DNA of 46,880 bases. Origin: Geosiphon pyriformis (taxonomy: Eukaryota; Glomeromycota; Glomeromycetes; Archaeosporales; Geosiphonaceae). Below, piece after piece: positions 1 to 10,700 of the stretch. The stretch spans positions 11,505-58,384 of the forward strand of contig JAAOMT010000419.1 of NCBI GenBank assembly GCA_016748015.1, in the 5' to 3' direction. Below the pieces are notes generated by a model, which was given only the letters and a program-made list of their open reading frames with translations, had not been told where the DNA came from and made no database searches. Within the stretch, counting starts at the first letter, position 1. The number at the start of each line of letters is the position of its first letter. A program made the translations under genes and the position numbers.

Positions 1-840
1 TCTAAAGGGCATATAGAAACATATATACAATATAGCATGCATCGGTAATGAAATAACGAGATTAAAAAAAAAGAGGCTAAAACTCTGTAATGTAGAGAAT
101 TAAATAAATATTCTCAACATAAAACGATTCTAATTGGGAGCTTTTTTGGCAACTCCAAAGAATAAAGCAGTGTAGTCTCAATTAACTTTAAAATATTTAT
201 TTGTTAAAAGCTGGATGTAGGTGCACATTATCCATGAAATATACTAAGCTTGATAGACTAGCCAGAGTTTTCTTACTCAGTTTGATTCTGAGGCCTGGCC
301 AAAATTTTATATTTTCATTTTGCGATTGCTGCACCTTTACCATCCAAATAATATTTGGAAAGAAAGAATCGCTCTAATATGATATGGTAAAAAACAATAA
401 TAATCAATTTACTTTTCCTTTTTAAACTATTAATTTTGTTTATTAAAAACATGTGTATATTATTGTAAATTAAATATATATGTTTCTTTGAACAGCATTA
501 TTTTTTTAGCAATAACTTTTCTTTTTAACATAGGACTGGCAGTATAAATCACAATCAATAAGATTAACATGAAAGTTAGTATGTTGTATAGTTTTGGCAA
601 TTTGCAAAGCCCATTGTCTTATTCACTAGGAATCAATAATCGGGAATCATCATTGTCATCGTTGGGAATCATTGTGCCATCAATCCTGTGTTCTTAGTCC
701 TGTTTTAACTGCCTCTGTTATGTCTACACTTCCACACCCTAAAAACAACTCCTCTACCAAATCCTATAATGCACTTGTTAGTAATCATCATTATCACTAT
801 TGGGAATCTGGAATAGAGAATCATCATTTTTGTCATGCCA
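1..840. other. Intergenic, no gene seen
   Basis: No coherent reading frame is visible on either strand. The short plus-strand frame near 672-890 has no recognisable features. A loose repeat of the motif GGGAATCATCATT occurs around 640-670 and 780-830, which may mark a decayed duplicated segment. Confidence 0.4.
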
Positions 841-1484
841 TCAATTTAGCTCAGGATTTGAATATTTTACTTTCTTTGGTTCAGGAGTAAATTCAAATCT
901 GATGCAAGATTTGATGGCTTTTTTGGGGAGATAAGACAAGACAGCTAGCAAATTCATATTTTGTCTGGCTCTTTCTCTGCTAAGCAATGCTTTAAGAGTT
1001 ATTCTATCTTGATATACAAATGTTTTCAAGTACACCATTAACTTGAATGCATTTATGATATCAACCTCTTGATTTCCAATGTGAAATTTGAAAATGGCAT
1101 TTTGAGCATAATATATATAAAGTAAAGTCTTATCTGCTTCATTGTAAAATGCTTTTATCAAATCCAACTAAATAGTAGTCCCATTTACGAGATCAACATA
1201 CAAACAAATTCTATTTACTTCTGTTTCTGTCATATAAGTAGCAGTAGCAAGAAACTTATTATATTCAAATATAGTTTCTGCTACAACAACCATTTTATCT
1301 TTATGTATTGTGAATTCATTTGCCTCAAATTCAGCAATAAAAAAAGGAAATTGCTCCAAATTTTTGAAGATAACAGCTGCAAAATCAGATCTTGCAGAAT
1401 CTTTTCCACTATTACCAGGAATTTGGTGCTGATATTTCCAGTTTATGTTAATACCTTTTGAACCTATCAGGAAGGTATCTTGGT
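841..1484 (-). pseudogene. Decayed uncharacterised protein, C-terminal part
   Basis: One minus-strand frame runs from about 1484 to 841 with a single in-frame TAG at 1168-1170, after the residues VNGTTI. It gives about 214 codons containing segments such as GNSGKDSARSDF, HKDKMVVVAETIFEYNKFLA and TETEVNRICLYVDLVNG. The composition is normal for a soluble alpha/beta protein and there is no membrane segment. It resembles a multi-copy family I associate with arbuscular mycorrhizal fungi, but I cannot give it a function. The TAG replaces what is probably a Gln or Trp codon, the same lesion type seen elsewhere in the window. The 5' end is not defined; a frame break lies just upstream near 1485. Confidence 0.55.
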
Positions 1485-1588
1485 CCAGAGTTGTGTCTTA
1501 ATAGAATTTTCTGAAGGCATACTTCCTGGACTTCTGCTAAAGATCAGTAAACAAAGCAAGACAGAATTGATTGCAAAAAAGGCTATCC

Positions 1589-2011
1589 CTACATCGATGA
1601 CACAATGTTCTTTTGTGTCAAAGGAACTTGGCACATGTTTTTCACAATGTTTTTTGCAATTATATCACCCATAATTGCAGCTGCATGTTGAATCTGCTCA
1701 TTGGAACTATCTTTGAGAACAAGCTCCAATAAGAGTATGTTAATAAATGGTGTGGGCAAAGACATGCAAGTGGATTAAAAGCCTATAAAGAGAGACCAGT
1801 CTACAACAGACCAAATAAGCATTATGAATAAATGCCTATCCCTTTGTGATTGCTCATCATTGTAGTGATTCCTCATCTCCTTAAGGATTCTTCTGTAGAA
1901 CAGAAGTGTAGCAGCAACAAGTGACATAAATAATAGGATTTCATGTAATAGGTCATTAGGAGCTGTTTGTGGACTGTTAGAGAAGAAAGTTGGGGGTTTT
2001 TCGATTGACAA
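1589..2011 (-). pseudogene. Decayed small membrane protein
   Basis: A minus-strand frame begins with ATG at 2011 and stays in one frame for 141 codons to a TAG at 1589-1591, with one internal TAA at 1775-1777. The first 78 residues contain two hydrophobic stretches, LLHEILLFMSLVAATLLF and LFIMLIWSVVDWSLFIGF, separated by a charged RNHYNDEQSQRDRH loop, so a two-span membrane protein is likely. The part after the TAA (MSLPTPFINILLLELVLKD and onward) is soluble and amphipathic. A further hydrophobic stretch follows in another frame downstream. I do not recognise the family. It may be the 5' part of the same broken gene as the frame at 841-1484. Confidence 0.4.
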
Positions 2012-2151
2012 TTAGTTTTTTTGAAGTTTCAATGCATCTCGCATAAAAACTACTGCTTTAATTGGCCTTAAAAGTGGCTTTAAATTCTGAACTCAAAATT
2101 TAAAGACTAATGTGACATCTCTATTGTCATATTTTTATGTTGCTGCAAATA

Positions 2152-2570
2152 GTAAGTGTCCCAGTTGTCAATGTGCTCTCACTTGTGCACCATATGCTCC
2201 CAATAATCATGGTGAGCAACTTTAAAGTTGTTTCCGATAATCCACCTCTTGGCATTTTTGTATGATAGTTTTTTTTGTCATAGAAATGAGTCATGTTAAG
2301 AAAATTTAAAAAACAAAAATTTATTTTTGTGATTTAAATAATCGTTTATAAGTGTAAGTGTCCCAGTTGTCGATATGCCCCCACTTGCTCATGGCATACT
2401 CCTAATAATCGCGGTGGATAACTTTAACTAAAGTTGCTTCTGGTAATCCACCTCTTGGCATGTTTGTATTGGTGATAAAAAAATGTTTTTTTTTGTCAAG
2501 AAAATGGATTTGGTTAAGAAAGTTTAAAAAACAAAAATTTACTTTTGCGATTTAAATAATTGTTTATAAT
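2152..2570. repeat. Tandem duplication of a ~200-bp unit
   Basis: Two diverged direct copies lie head to tail: 2152-2350 and 2354-2570. Both start with GTAAGTGTCCCAGTTGTC, share the block TAATCCACCTCTTGGCAT, then a T-rich stretch, and end with TTTAAATAAT(C/T)GTTTATA. The spacing between starts is 202 bp. No reading frame runs through both copies. The downstream copy leads straight into a small hairpin at 2563-2603. Confidence 0.85.
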
Positions 2571-2603
2571 CAGAAAAAATTTTAACGCGTCTCTGATTAT
2601 AAA
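2563..2603. repeat. Perfect 12-bp inverted repeat (hairpin)
   Basis: The arms TTTATAATCAGA (2563-2574) and TCTGATTATAAA (2592-2603) are exact reverse complements around a 17-nt loop. The loop contains ACGCGT, rare in this AT-rich context. It sits at the right edge of the tandem duplication and may be the end of a small non-autonomous element. Another short palindromic pair (TATGATTTA / TAAATCATA) follows near 2637-2670. Confidence 0.6.
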
Positions 2604-3138
2604 TCATAAATATAAACAAAAACATTGTTTATAATTATGATTTAAAATTTCCTGTATTATAAATCATATGATTTTTGTTTATTTTAATAATTTTTTTTTA
2701 TTTTAACAAAATATATTACTACATTATCAAAATTTACAGAAAAAATACCCTATTTCCTGGGTATATTTTATTTTGCTAAAAGTTTTTATTAAATAAATAA
2801 AACATGAAAACGATGCTAGTATATTTTATGGCTCCTACTAATATCTCTTCATTTTGTATATGCAGCAAACGATTGTATTTTGTTATTGTTTACGGCTATG
2901 AAATATGAACACCATGTTCTTTATGCTGCGGCCATTTACATTATTCAGTCTAGTGTATTACCCAATATTCTTAATGATTGTTCCTGCTGTAGCCCTTTAT
3001 ATTGTTCTCTTATCTGACTTTAAGGCAAGGGGGAAAGACTGATTTAAATTTTAGATTCAGCCAATTATAGGATTTAAAATCAAATAACTCTTTTTCTCAG
3101 TACCAGTTAAACAATATATAAACTAGCTTAGAACTTTT

Positions 3139-3189
3139 ACCCCTCTCTCTCACCTACCCTTCTCTTTCACCTACCCCTCTCTTTCACTT
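3139..3189. repeat. 17-bp tandem repeat, three copies
   Basis: Three contiguous 17-bp units begin at 3139, 3156 and 3173, with consensus ACCC(C/T)TCTCT(C/T)TCACCT. It is a CT-rich minisatellite in non-coding sequence. Confidence 0.75.
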
Positions 3190-3636
3190 ACACACCAAAC
3201 CAAGAAGTCGATGTACAAGTCGTTGAGCATTGGAACGAGAGTTAAAGGTCAGTATCTTTTCACATTTTTCAGAGGATGTGAGCACCTACTGTGTTTTGAT
3301 CAGACATATGCGCACACATTGTGGTAGGAAAATGGTCTGAGATTCGTGCTTATAAGCTTCGCGCTATAAGCTTCGTGCTCGGGAAAGTGGAAAATGCTTA
3401 AAGAATTAGTGAAGGTGATTCTCCCTATACTGATAGGATAGGGAAGAAGAGTCGTCCAGGTTTTATTTTCACCATGACATGCACATTTTTGCTTTACAGC
3501 AATTGTGCTATACCTCATTCTAATAGTATGGGGAAGAAGAGTGTCTGGGTCTTTACTTCTCTGTGGCGTTCACTTTTACTTTTTCTTGGCATGAGATGCA
3601 TCCCGTGACTACTGGTCAAGTGGGAGGCAATCCAGA

Positions 3637-4056
3637 CTAGCATATGCTTTCTGTGGTTCGCGCTGTCTCGTATTGGCTCAATATTTTATTGATCTTCTTT
3701 TTATACCATTCTAGATTCAAAGCGTAAAGCCAAACAATGAAAAATATTAAGCTGATAGCTATAACTGTAACTAGAGCTGAAATAAATACGATAAGCCAGG
3801 TTGGCAATCGTGACTTGGATGATACTTGGTCTCGATTCGATGCTTCTCCAGATATACCAATTTCTTGATTCGGAATATTTGGATCTAATTCGTCATTTTC
3901 TGCGTTCATAACCAGTTTGTTTATTTTTGGCAGTTTGAAATCGTTAGTTATAATTTTGTGCTCTTGAGTAAAATTACGAAATGCTATGTTGAAAACCTGG
4001 AGTGTGTCCAGGGTATTGCCACATGCCGGTGACATTTTGTAACTGGCATCTACCAT
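3637..4056 (-). CDS. Possible last exon of a single-pass membrane protein
   Basis: A 139-codon minus-strand frame ends at 3637. It has a soluble N-terminal part (VFNIAFRNFTQEHKI), an acidic linker with DELDPNIPNQEIG, one clear transmembrane segment (WLIVFISALVTVIAISLIFF and flanking residues, about residues 86-112) and a basic cytoplasmic tail (EWYKKKINKILSQYE), giving a type I topology. Just upstream on the same strand a GTAAG donor (near 4150) and a CCGTAG acceptor (near 4066) could join it to another exon, but I could not find a phase that gives a clean fusion. The family is not recognised. The upstream sequence is broken, so this may be the tail of a pseudogene. Confidence 0.4.
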   Translation of the reverse strand: MVDASYKMSPACGNTLDTLQVFNIAFRNFTQEHKIITNDFKLPKINKLVMNAENDELDPNIPNQEIGISGEASNRDQVSSKSRLPTWLIVFISALVTVIAISLIFFIVWLYALNLEWYKKKINKILSQYETARTTESIC

Positions 4057-4156
4057 AAATCTACGGATTAATCGAATTGGGGGTAACTTTTTTTTAGGAA
4101 ATTTATTTATTCAACCGACCACACTTCAAAAAATGGCAGAATTTTCACTTACGAAA

Positions 4157-4420
4157 AACGCAAATGAAGCCCCAGACCTTGGTTTCATTGCAGCAAACGA
4201 AATATTTGGCTATAGTTCCAGTGTGGCCATATTCACAGGGAAAAGATTAACAGGAGGATATCTAGTTTGTCCATTATATACGAGATAAAAAATAAGATTT
4301 TTTCTTACGCCAGCAGCACCATCTCAAACATCATATGGTAATTTAATATTGGGGGAAACTTATTCGTTTCTTCGATTTGAAGTATATATTTCACGTGATT
4401 CCCAAATTAGGATTTATTTG
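4157..4420 (-). pseudogene. Stop-riddled coding fragment upstream of the membrane exon
   Basis: Reading the minus strand from about 4420 gives a coherent frame including VSPNIKLPYDV, GAAGVRKNLIFYLVYNGQ, YPPVNLFPVNMATLEL and FAAMKPRSGASFAFF. It is interrupted by TGA and TAG at positions where Trp would fit. A second minus-strand patch with DGKRLPIQNHLFLEYDNHSM lies near 4590-4670. They look like remnants of one or more extracellular domains. No family is assigned and the exon structure is unresolved. Confidence 0.3.
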
Positions 4421-5039
4421 GAAAGTAGCCCCCTAATTGCCACAAATCGCCTTTAACCAGGATTATTATTCTACTTGGTTCATCTATGAATTCCTGCGAA
4501 ATTTAAGATGGGCAGTTCCTAAACGATCTTATTAACCGCCACGAAAGATTTTCACTAGAAACTCACGCTTTTTCGTGCCTCGCTCCAAGTCCATGGAATG
4601 GTTATCATATTCAAGAAATAAATGATTTTGAATGGGCAATCGTTTTCCATCTTTAACTCCTGTATTTCCCGGATAAACGCTCACATGATTGGATTGATTC
4701 CAAATCATGTTGGAGCGTTACTGCTTATGGAAAGGGTGGTAAATAGAAAAAGTTTGGCAAAAATTGATTCGTCCCAATCACCAAACACATAAACTGTGTT
4801 TTTATATGTGACCGAATCGATCACTAGAGATATGGTCCATCGTTAATATTATGTTGACCATTTACGCGGAAAAAATTTTTGAGTATATTGTAGAACCATT
4901 TGAATCAAACGATATTAACAGAAATAATGATAATGAGAAATATTTATCGCTGAGCTAAATGTCTTTTTTGAGTTAAACAAAACATGTAGTCAACGCGAAA
5001 CCTGTGGCGTCACTCAATTCGGTATCCCATTCAAACTTG

Positions 5040-5390
5040 TCATTCTTCGAAGATTCGTAGTGTTGTCTGTATGAAATTTTGCCACCTAGGCATCTCGTTC
5101 AAGTCTTTGAGAAGCAAAGTGATGGGTTGCTTGGGCGTTGTGGCATCTATCTGGGTTACTCTTGGCCGCTGCTGAATGTGCCCAGGTGTCATATATGTTG
5201 CTGCCTGCCATATTATAATTGCTTTCTTGGACGGGGTGGAATCAATGTCAAAGACTCGCAAGGAATTCTTGGTCAAATAGTTACTGCCATATCAGCCAAT
5301 GGACATAGTCACACTCTTAAGCGCAAACGCAGTGTTTACTATGATGTTTCTGTAAGTGAATATTATTACGATTGCCATCATGACGTTCAT
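5040..5390 (-). pseudogene. Small uncharacterised protein with one stop
   Basis: The frame opens with ATG at 5390 and runs 117 codons to a TGA at 5040-5042, with one in-frame TGA at 5292-5294 inside SIG(stop)YGSN. The N-terminus MNVMMAIVIIFTYR is hydrophobic and could be a signal anchor. The rest is soluble (FDIDSTPSKKAIIIWQAATY, DATTPKQPITLLLKDLNEMP). The long plus-strand frame on the opposite strand (5079-5399) is Cys-rich and irregular and is probably its antisense shadow. The internal TGA fits a TGG-to-TGA change. Function unknown. Confidence 0.35.
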
Positions 5391-5577
5391 GCATCGTAAC
5401 AGATGTGCTTTTTTTCCCACTTCCTAGGAGTAAAGAGGCGTACCAAGGTATGGAGTTGAGGTCATTGCAATTCACAACGGCCAATTCCTAATCGTGGTAA
5501 TAGCTGTTAACCAGAAACTTGAGTCTCAATGAGACCCAAGTGGTAAGTTATATGAGTCCTCCTTCAAGTAAACATGT

Positions 5578-6037
5578 TTAATCATGGAGGCTTTAACTCA
5601 AATTATATATGACATGATTGGCAAGGTCATTGACAATGAGCAAGTACGTCTTTGACTTAGCTAATTATTTGTTCTTCAATTCTGGTTCTGATATATTTGG
5701 CAGCCAATAATATTTGCTCAATTTATCAATAGAGAGTTTAGGATCTTGAACTCAAGCAGCCAATTCCTGGTTGGCTTGATCATATCCACCAATATAGGCT
5801 ACTTCAAGTGATTTGGCCTTGCAAATTCAAGCACCTAAGTGAGCTCACAATGAAATATCATGTATGGTTTTTCATTGAGCTAAATATCTTATTTCTCTAT
5901 CGTAGTTCCACTCAGTGTCATTGTAGATGTATGTGATCTGATTTCATCACTAAGCAAGAGTTTCTGGAACTAAGAAACAACCTAACTTCATTTCTGCCAC
6001 CGAATTTGATGGCGTTGGAACCATCAGTTGAAAGATG
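5578..6037 (-). pseudogene. Decayed uncharacterised gene with multiple TGA/TAA stops
   Basis: A single minus-strand frame from about 6037 to 5578 reads as protein with at least eight stops. Intact stretches include YIYNDTEWNYDREIRYLAQ, KAKSLEVAYIGGYDQANQEL, VQDPKLSIDKLSKYYWLPN and SKTYLLIVNDLANHVIYNLS. Three consecutive stops lie at 5944-5952. Most stops are TGA at places where Trp or Arg is plausible, and a few are TAA/TAG at Gln-like positions. Sixty or more residues of sensible composition between stops make chance unlikely. I do not recognise the family. It carries the same transition damage as the transposons although no transposon hallmark is visible, so it could be a repeat-derived frame or a duplicated host gene. 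Confidence 0.5.
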
Positions 6038-6207
6038 CTTTCATTTGATTTCATTGGTTGGTAATTATTTCAAATACTTAATGATCTTTTTTTCCATCCG
6101 TTCGTCAACTTCTCATTGCACCATATCTCCTTCCAGTTGGACAAGAATAGACTCAAGAAGGTGGCTAAGAGTGTGTTTACGGAGCCATAAAAGAGATTCG
6201 AAAGATT

Positions 6208-6719
6208 TTGGCTACTTCTAACAAGATAAAAATGAAAATCCCTTTTTTTGAATCCTCACTTACCAATGATACAATCGCTGATGATAGCATTGTTCGGGAA
6301 GATTATAAACATTCAGATCCACTGAATACCTTATCTGAAACTGGTGGTGGAGCTCTTTCTCCCAAAATTATTCAAAATTTCCCCAAATTGCTCATTCCTG
6401 GATTTGTTTCGTCCCGATTCTTCGTTCGAGTTTTGTTAAACGTGTGCTTCGGTGGTGAGTATTGCGGATCCACCAAGCTGGCAGAACTTGATATTCCCAC
6501 CCAGTTGAATGATTTGCGTAGAATTGTAAGATGGCACGGACAATGTTGAATGTTAAGGTGAGTGGACAGATTCGACTTGAAGCCTTGAAATTTCTTGTTA
6601 CGTTGCTGACGTACTTTCTTTTTCTCTTTTATGCGGAATATCCTCAGACAAACTATAGATACCTTCACCTTGATGAAGGAACCGCCAAGAGCCAGCAACA
6701 CTCTATGGATAGTGTTTAA
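6208..6719 (+). CDS. Possible plus-strand gene, exons unresolved
   Basis: Two overlapping plus-strand frames (6208-6549, 113 codons; 6531-6719, 62 codons) contain plausible splice signals: GTGAGT at 6453 and 6559, and an intron-like tract with CTGAC and a pyrimidine-rich stretch ending ATCCTCAG near 6647. The first frame has the soluble segment NDTIADDSIVREDYKHSDPL. After the second putative intron the frame TNYRYLHLDEGTAKSQQ ends at a TAA at 6717-6719. No domain is recognised and I could not join the exons in phase with confidence. The minus-strand frame across the same bases is probably a shadow. Confidence 0.25.
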
Positions 6720-7980
6720 TTGCCTTCAAGGATCAAAGAGAGTGTAACCTCTAAAAAACCACAGTCAAAAAAGAAGCAGAATCAGCAGCTGGTTGAATAA
6801 GGCGTACTTTTTTTGAGGGGAGGCGGAAGGGAGAGAGAATTATGTTTTTCGCAATTTTACAAAAACAATCACAATATCATATTGTATTGTTTCTTATAAG
6901 GATGTGTTAAGAGATTTTATGTACTTTTCAAAGGGCTCTACATACATACAACACTTCGTTATTGAGGAAGTCATCTGAACATTAAAAATTTTCATGTTAT
7001 ATTTAGAAACATATTGCCTTCTTTTCTTACCCGTTTTTTTGGGAGAAAGCCGCCGTAGAATAATGGAATCTGCGGATATTTCGTTACTAAGAGATCTTTA
7101 ATGACGATATTGATGTTCATAGGTATTTCTGCTTAAAACGGAAAAAACCTAGGATATCTGGTCATTTAATACATGTACTTATTCATAAATGGAATATCTT
7201 TTAATACCGAAAATTAACTTTAAAAATAAACGCTTGAAACTTCCGTGAAAAAAAACCATCTTTTATATAGTGAAAAATGAGTACTGCTTAACATTCGTCT
7301 TCTTTTCTGAACCCAAGACTATTCTTTAACATTATTTCGCCTCAACTTATTTTGAATTTATTAATTTTAGAAACTGGGTCTAGTGATAACCAAAAACTTT
7401 TAGACCGTAAAATTCGTCTGCAACTAGTGAAAATCAATCCTGAATATTTTCATTAAACTTATCACATGTATTTAGCAACAATTTTTTTGCTTTCTGAAGA
7501 GCTTGTGCTTTTAATAGCCAAAAAAAGACTGAAGAAATTTTATCAAGTGCAATTTTGGTTCAAAGGAATTTTAATAAAAATTTCTTTGGAAAATTATATA
7601 TTCTTCAAGATCAAATAACTTGAAAATTATTAGCCAAAAAAACCATCATAGATTAGGTGAGAGAACCTATTGGTTCGAATTTGCATAAAGAAGTCCTTTT
7701 TAACCTCTCCTCAAAAGAAATAAAAGTTAACTTGAATCAAATCTTTTATTGAAAAAAAAATTGAATTTCCATTTGAAATGATATCAAATTCACTTGCTAT
7801 CCCATCATAAACATAAAACTATAAAGATTGGTGTCAGATTGTAGTTACATGTATAAAGCGGGCATCAAAATTATGTTACACCAATTGACCAGTTTCCTGC
7901 TTTGTGATTGTTTCCTTCGCATGAGAAATTGAAACTGATGTGCTTATGCTGATGTAAGGAATGTTCGAGGTAAATGATGC
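6720..7980. other. Intergenic AT-rich stretch
   Basis: About 1.2 kb without a convincing frame on either strand. There are many homopolymer A/T runs and no hairpin or repeat that stands out. Confidence 0.4.
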
Positions 7981-8014
7981 TGATGCTTAATAATTCGAAT
8001 TATCCAGCAAAGGC

Positions 8015-8361
8015 TTGGCAATAGCTTTAGACAATTTCAGCAATTCGTATGATTGTCCATCGGAAGGCCAAAGGTTTTGCATCAAGAATAAAGGGAATTT
8101 TGAGCGAAGCATGATTTATAGGCTAAGACTAAAGTTGGCCATTTTGGAAACCATAACAAGGGTGGGAGTTGTTCTTGGTGATCAAACCAAACTTTAAAAG
8201 TTATGAATATCGGGTGAGATGGCTAATAACACACCTGCCCTTTTGGTTTTACAGGAACATTCGTATAATAAAGGGAACTCATCGAGCGGTGAATTTCTTC
8301 CCGTGTCAGCAATTAGAACCATAAATAGCCTAGTTTCTCGTGCTGAAATTCATTTGAATTG
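8015..8361 (+). CDS. Possible two-exon small gene, very tentative
   Basis: A 60-codon plus-strand frame (8015-8197, with NFSNSYDCPSEGQRFCIKNK) is followed by a GTGAGA donor near 8213 and a TTTTACAG acceptor near 8254, then another short open stretch to about 8361 (YNKGNSSSGEFLPVSAIRTI). The splice signals are reasonable but the 5' end is unknown and no domain is recognised. It could be noise. Confidence 0.2.
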
Positions 8362-8893
8362 ATTGTTTTCCGCAACAATGATTTAATAGCTGGCTTTGAG
8401 AGGCATTACCGATGATATGCATATAATGAAGTGACTCTTTCTTTCGAATCTCAGATTCAAGAATTTAAAGAATTGAGACAATTTATAAAGATTCCACGCT
8501 ACAATATGGTTCGAAAATTTTTGCAAAAGTTCACTCATTGATAAAGTATGAACCGAAATGGTAAGCATAAAGGAAATCTTGTGATAGTGAACAATATTTG
8601 ATGGGTTCGTTCAAAAGTAAAGTGGATTTAGGAAAGCCTGAAATAATACTGTATATCTGATATTTGGGGGTCGAGGAAACTAAAATTTGGATATTCCACG
8701 AAAGTTTAAAATTTCGAGAAAAAAATTGGTTGGGAAGAGCACACACCAATTATTTCAGAATATTTATCATCTAAAAATCTCCGAAAGAATCACATAAGGA
8801 AATCTCGATATTATAAAATTTTTTGGTAAGAAAAGAATGAGTAGCATGTTTTAACGAAAATTTTCTTTTCAAAATAGGATCCACTTACTGAAA

Positions 8894-9692
8894 TCAAAAA
8901 TATTCCGCCAGACAAGTTGCGGCCAAGATATTGGCACGGTTGGATTTATAATCGATATTGACATTTAATCGATATTTCGGTGGATATGTATATTCTTCTT
9001 TTGTGATGGTACAAGATAATTTTGGAATCTCTTTTTCGAGGTGCCTTCGAATCTCCTCACCAAACATTTCAAAAATTTCATAACCTGCCAAATCAAAAAA
9101 TTCAGCATTTCTTCTAACCGTACTCAGATTATGACCCTTCATGAAATCTTTCTGCGCCGCACTTCCATTCTTAAAAAAATCCAATGTCCATGTAGTTCGC
9201 ATATGACGAATGAAATCATAGATAACGTCTTTGAGATTTGCTATGAATTCGTCTACTTGTTCGGCTATGACTGTTATTGGCGGGACATTTAAGGCAGATG
9301 TAGGAATCAAAAAAAAGTCCAACTCTCGTTCAAGCTCACGACGAGTTACATTTGTCCTAGGACTATCTCGTTCACAGAAATCTTGCCATGAAATTTTTCC
9401 GTCACGATAGAATTGCATTATATAACTAAATGGTAAACCGTCCCGATCAATAAAGTATTCGTCGCCGGTAGGATGAAGCAATGCAGCATTTCTCTTATCA
9501 AACATTGCTCCAAGGAGTGTTTCTGGATATGCAGTAAGTGTCGAACGATTTGTTTCATACTAAGATTCATCAAAGATTTCAAAAATTCATTATGCAAATT
9601 TTTGAGCAAAAAAAGAGTAGGGTGAAAATTTTTACCCTAATTCCACCAATGTTCAATACAATCTTATCACCACTTTGCCCACTCTGAGCCAT
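8894..9692 (-). CDS. T1/BTB_2 (K+ channel tetramerisation-type) domain protein, two exons
   Basis: Exon 1 (9692-9636) encodes 19 residues from ATG to NIGGIR. A 76-nt intron (9635-9560, GTAAAA...CTTAG) follows, and exon 2 (9559-8894) resumes in phase with YETNRSTLTAYPETLLG and ends at TGA, giving 240 residues. NIGGIRYETNRSTL, PETLLGAMF, EYFIDRDGLPFSYIM and FYRDGKISW are the classic T1/BTB_2 signature (residues about 11-80). Such domains form oligomers and in KCTD proteins recruit cullin-3 or channel partners. The C-terminal 150 residues have no domain I can name. There are no transmembrane segments, so it is not itself a channel. Uninterrupted coding and a clean intron mark this as the most convincing host gene here. 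The family is strongly expanded in arbuscular mycorrhizal fungi. A GTAAGT just after the stop (8883-8888) leaves a longer spliced form possible. Confidence 0.9.
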
Positions 9693-10700
9693 TGTTGGAT
9701 TTAGTAATTTCGAGATTTTTGATTTTTTTACGACAATAGCAAAGTAGTAGTAGTAATATTAAAAATAAATATAAGGAACAACCGGAGTCTTGACTTTTTT
9801 AAGAATTTGTTGTTAGGTGTCAACAGAATAAATAGTGTCACTAAGAAAAGCACATAGAAAGATGGTCTTACCCAGATTTTTCAATATTTCGCCGGCGTTG
9901 TACAATGATGGTCCGAGTAAGCCGGCCTTATCTAGGACACCGTGAAAGCGATCAGCAGCTTAACCGTATTTGACTAATTTAACGCTTTCCCATATGATCA
10001 TAATTTTTCACCGGGAACTTACGCAATTTATTCGAAGTCAAAATCAGTCAGTCAAATAAGTAATGATTGTAGGAAAACCAAATTTGTTTCATTCATTGCA
10101 ATTTGGATTCACCTAATTTGGTTCTAAAACAAAACAATCACCTATAATAATTTAATTTCTTCGACTCACAAGTACTTAGTGAAGTTATTTGAATTGTAAA
10201 ATAGAATCAATCCTTTGTAGTAAATAAAAAACTTGATCTGGAAAAATTATAATTTATCATCCTTAATATGCGGCGTGCTGCAATAAAACCAGAGAAAGTG
10301 ACTGTGGCTTGCGTGACTTGATATACGAATATGCGTCACACTGTTGGTTAAAGCCATTGTTTTTGCAACAAAACGTTTTAACCTTCACTATCGCTGACAA
10401 ATAAACCCACTTATTCTTTGATCACCCGCTTCCATTATGACGTGGACTTTTTTGCAGATTGACATCACGGCCAGTGACTCTGATAAGCTTATGGAAATAG
10501 AACAGGCCCTAGGGACAATATTTTTAAATTCAACCTGCTACTGAAACATTTTAGAACTGTTATGCTACTTGAAAGAGAATGAAACCTGTTACTATACTGA
10601 ATTTCTGAGCAAAAATTGTGATACTCTCCTTTGAATTGCTGCCTTTTTTTGAACAATTGATTCATCTTGATGGTTTCTAGGTTCATAAGTTTTTGTCAAC
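9693..10700. other. Upstream region of the BTB gene, no gene seen
   Basis: This is host-like sequence of moderate AT content. It should contain the promoter of the minus-strand BTB gene, but I see no confident TATA box or other motif. The short minus-strand frame at 10,489-10,686 has no recognisable features. Confidence 0.4.

Noticed and set aside
5079-5399. Plus-strand 106-codon frame as a Cys-rich secreted protein.
   Set aside because: It lies opposite a more protein-like minus-strand frame and its Cys residues show no regular spacing.
9903-9965. Possible tRNA, from a relatively GC-rich patch.
   Set aside because: No cloverleaf, T-loop GTTCGA or proper A/B boxes could be drawn.
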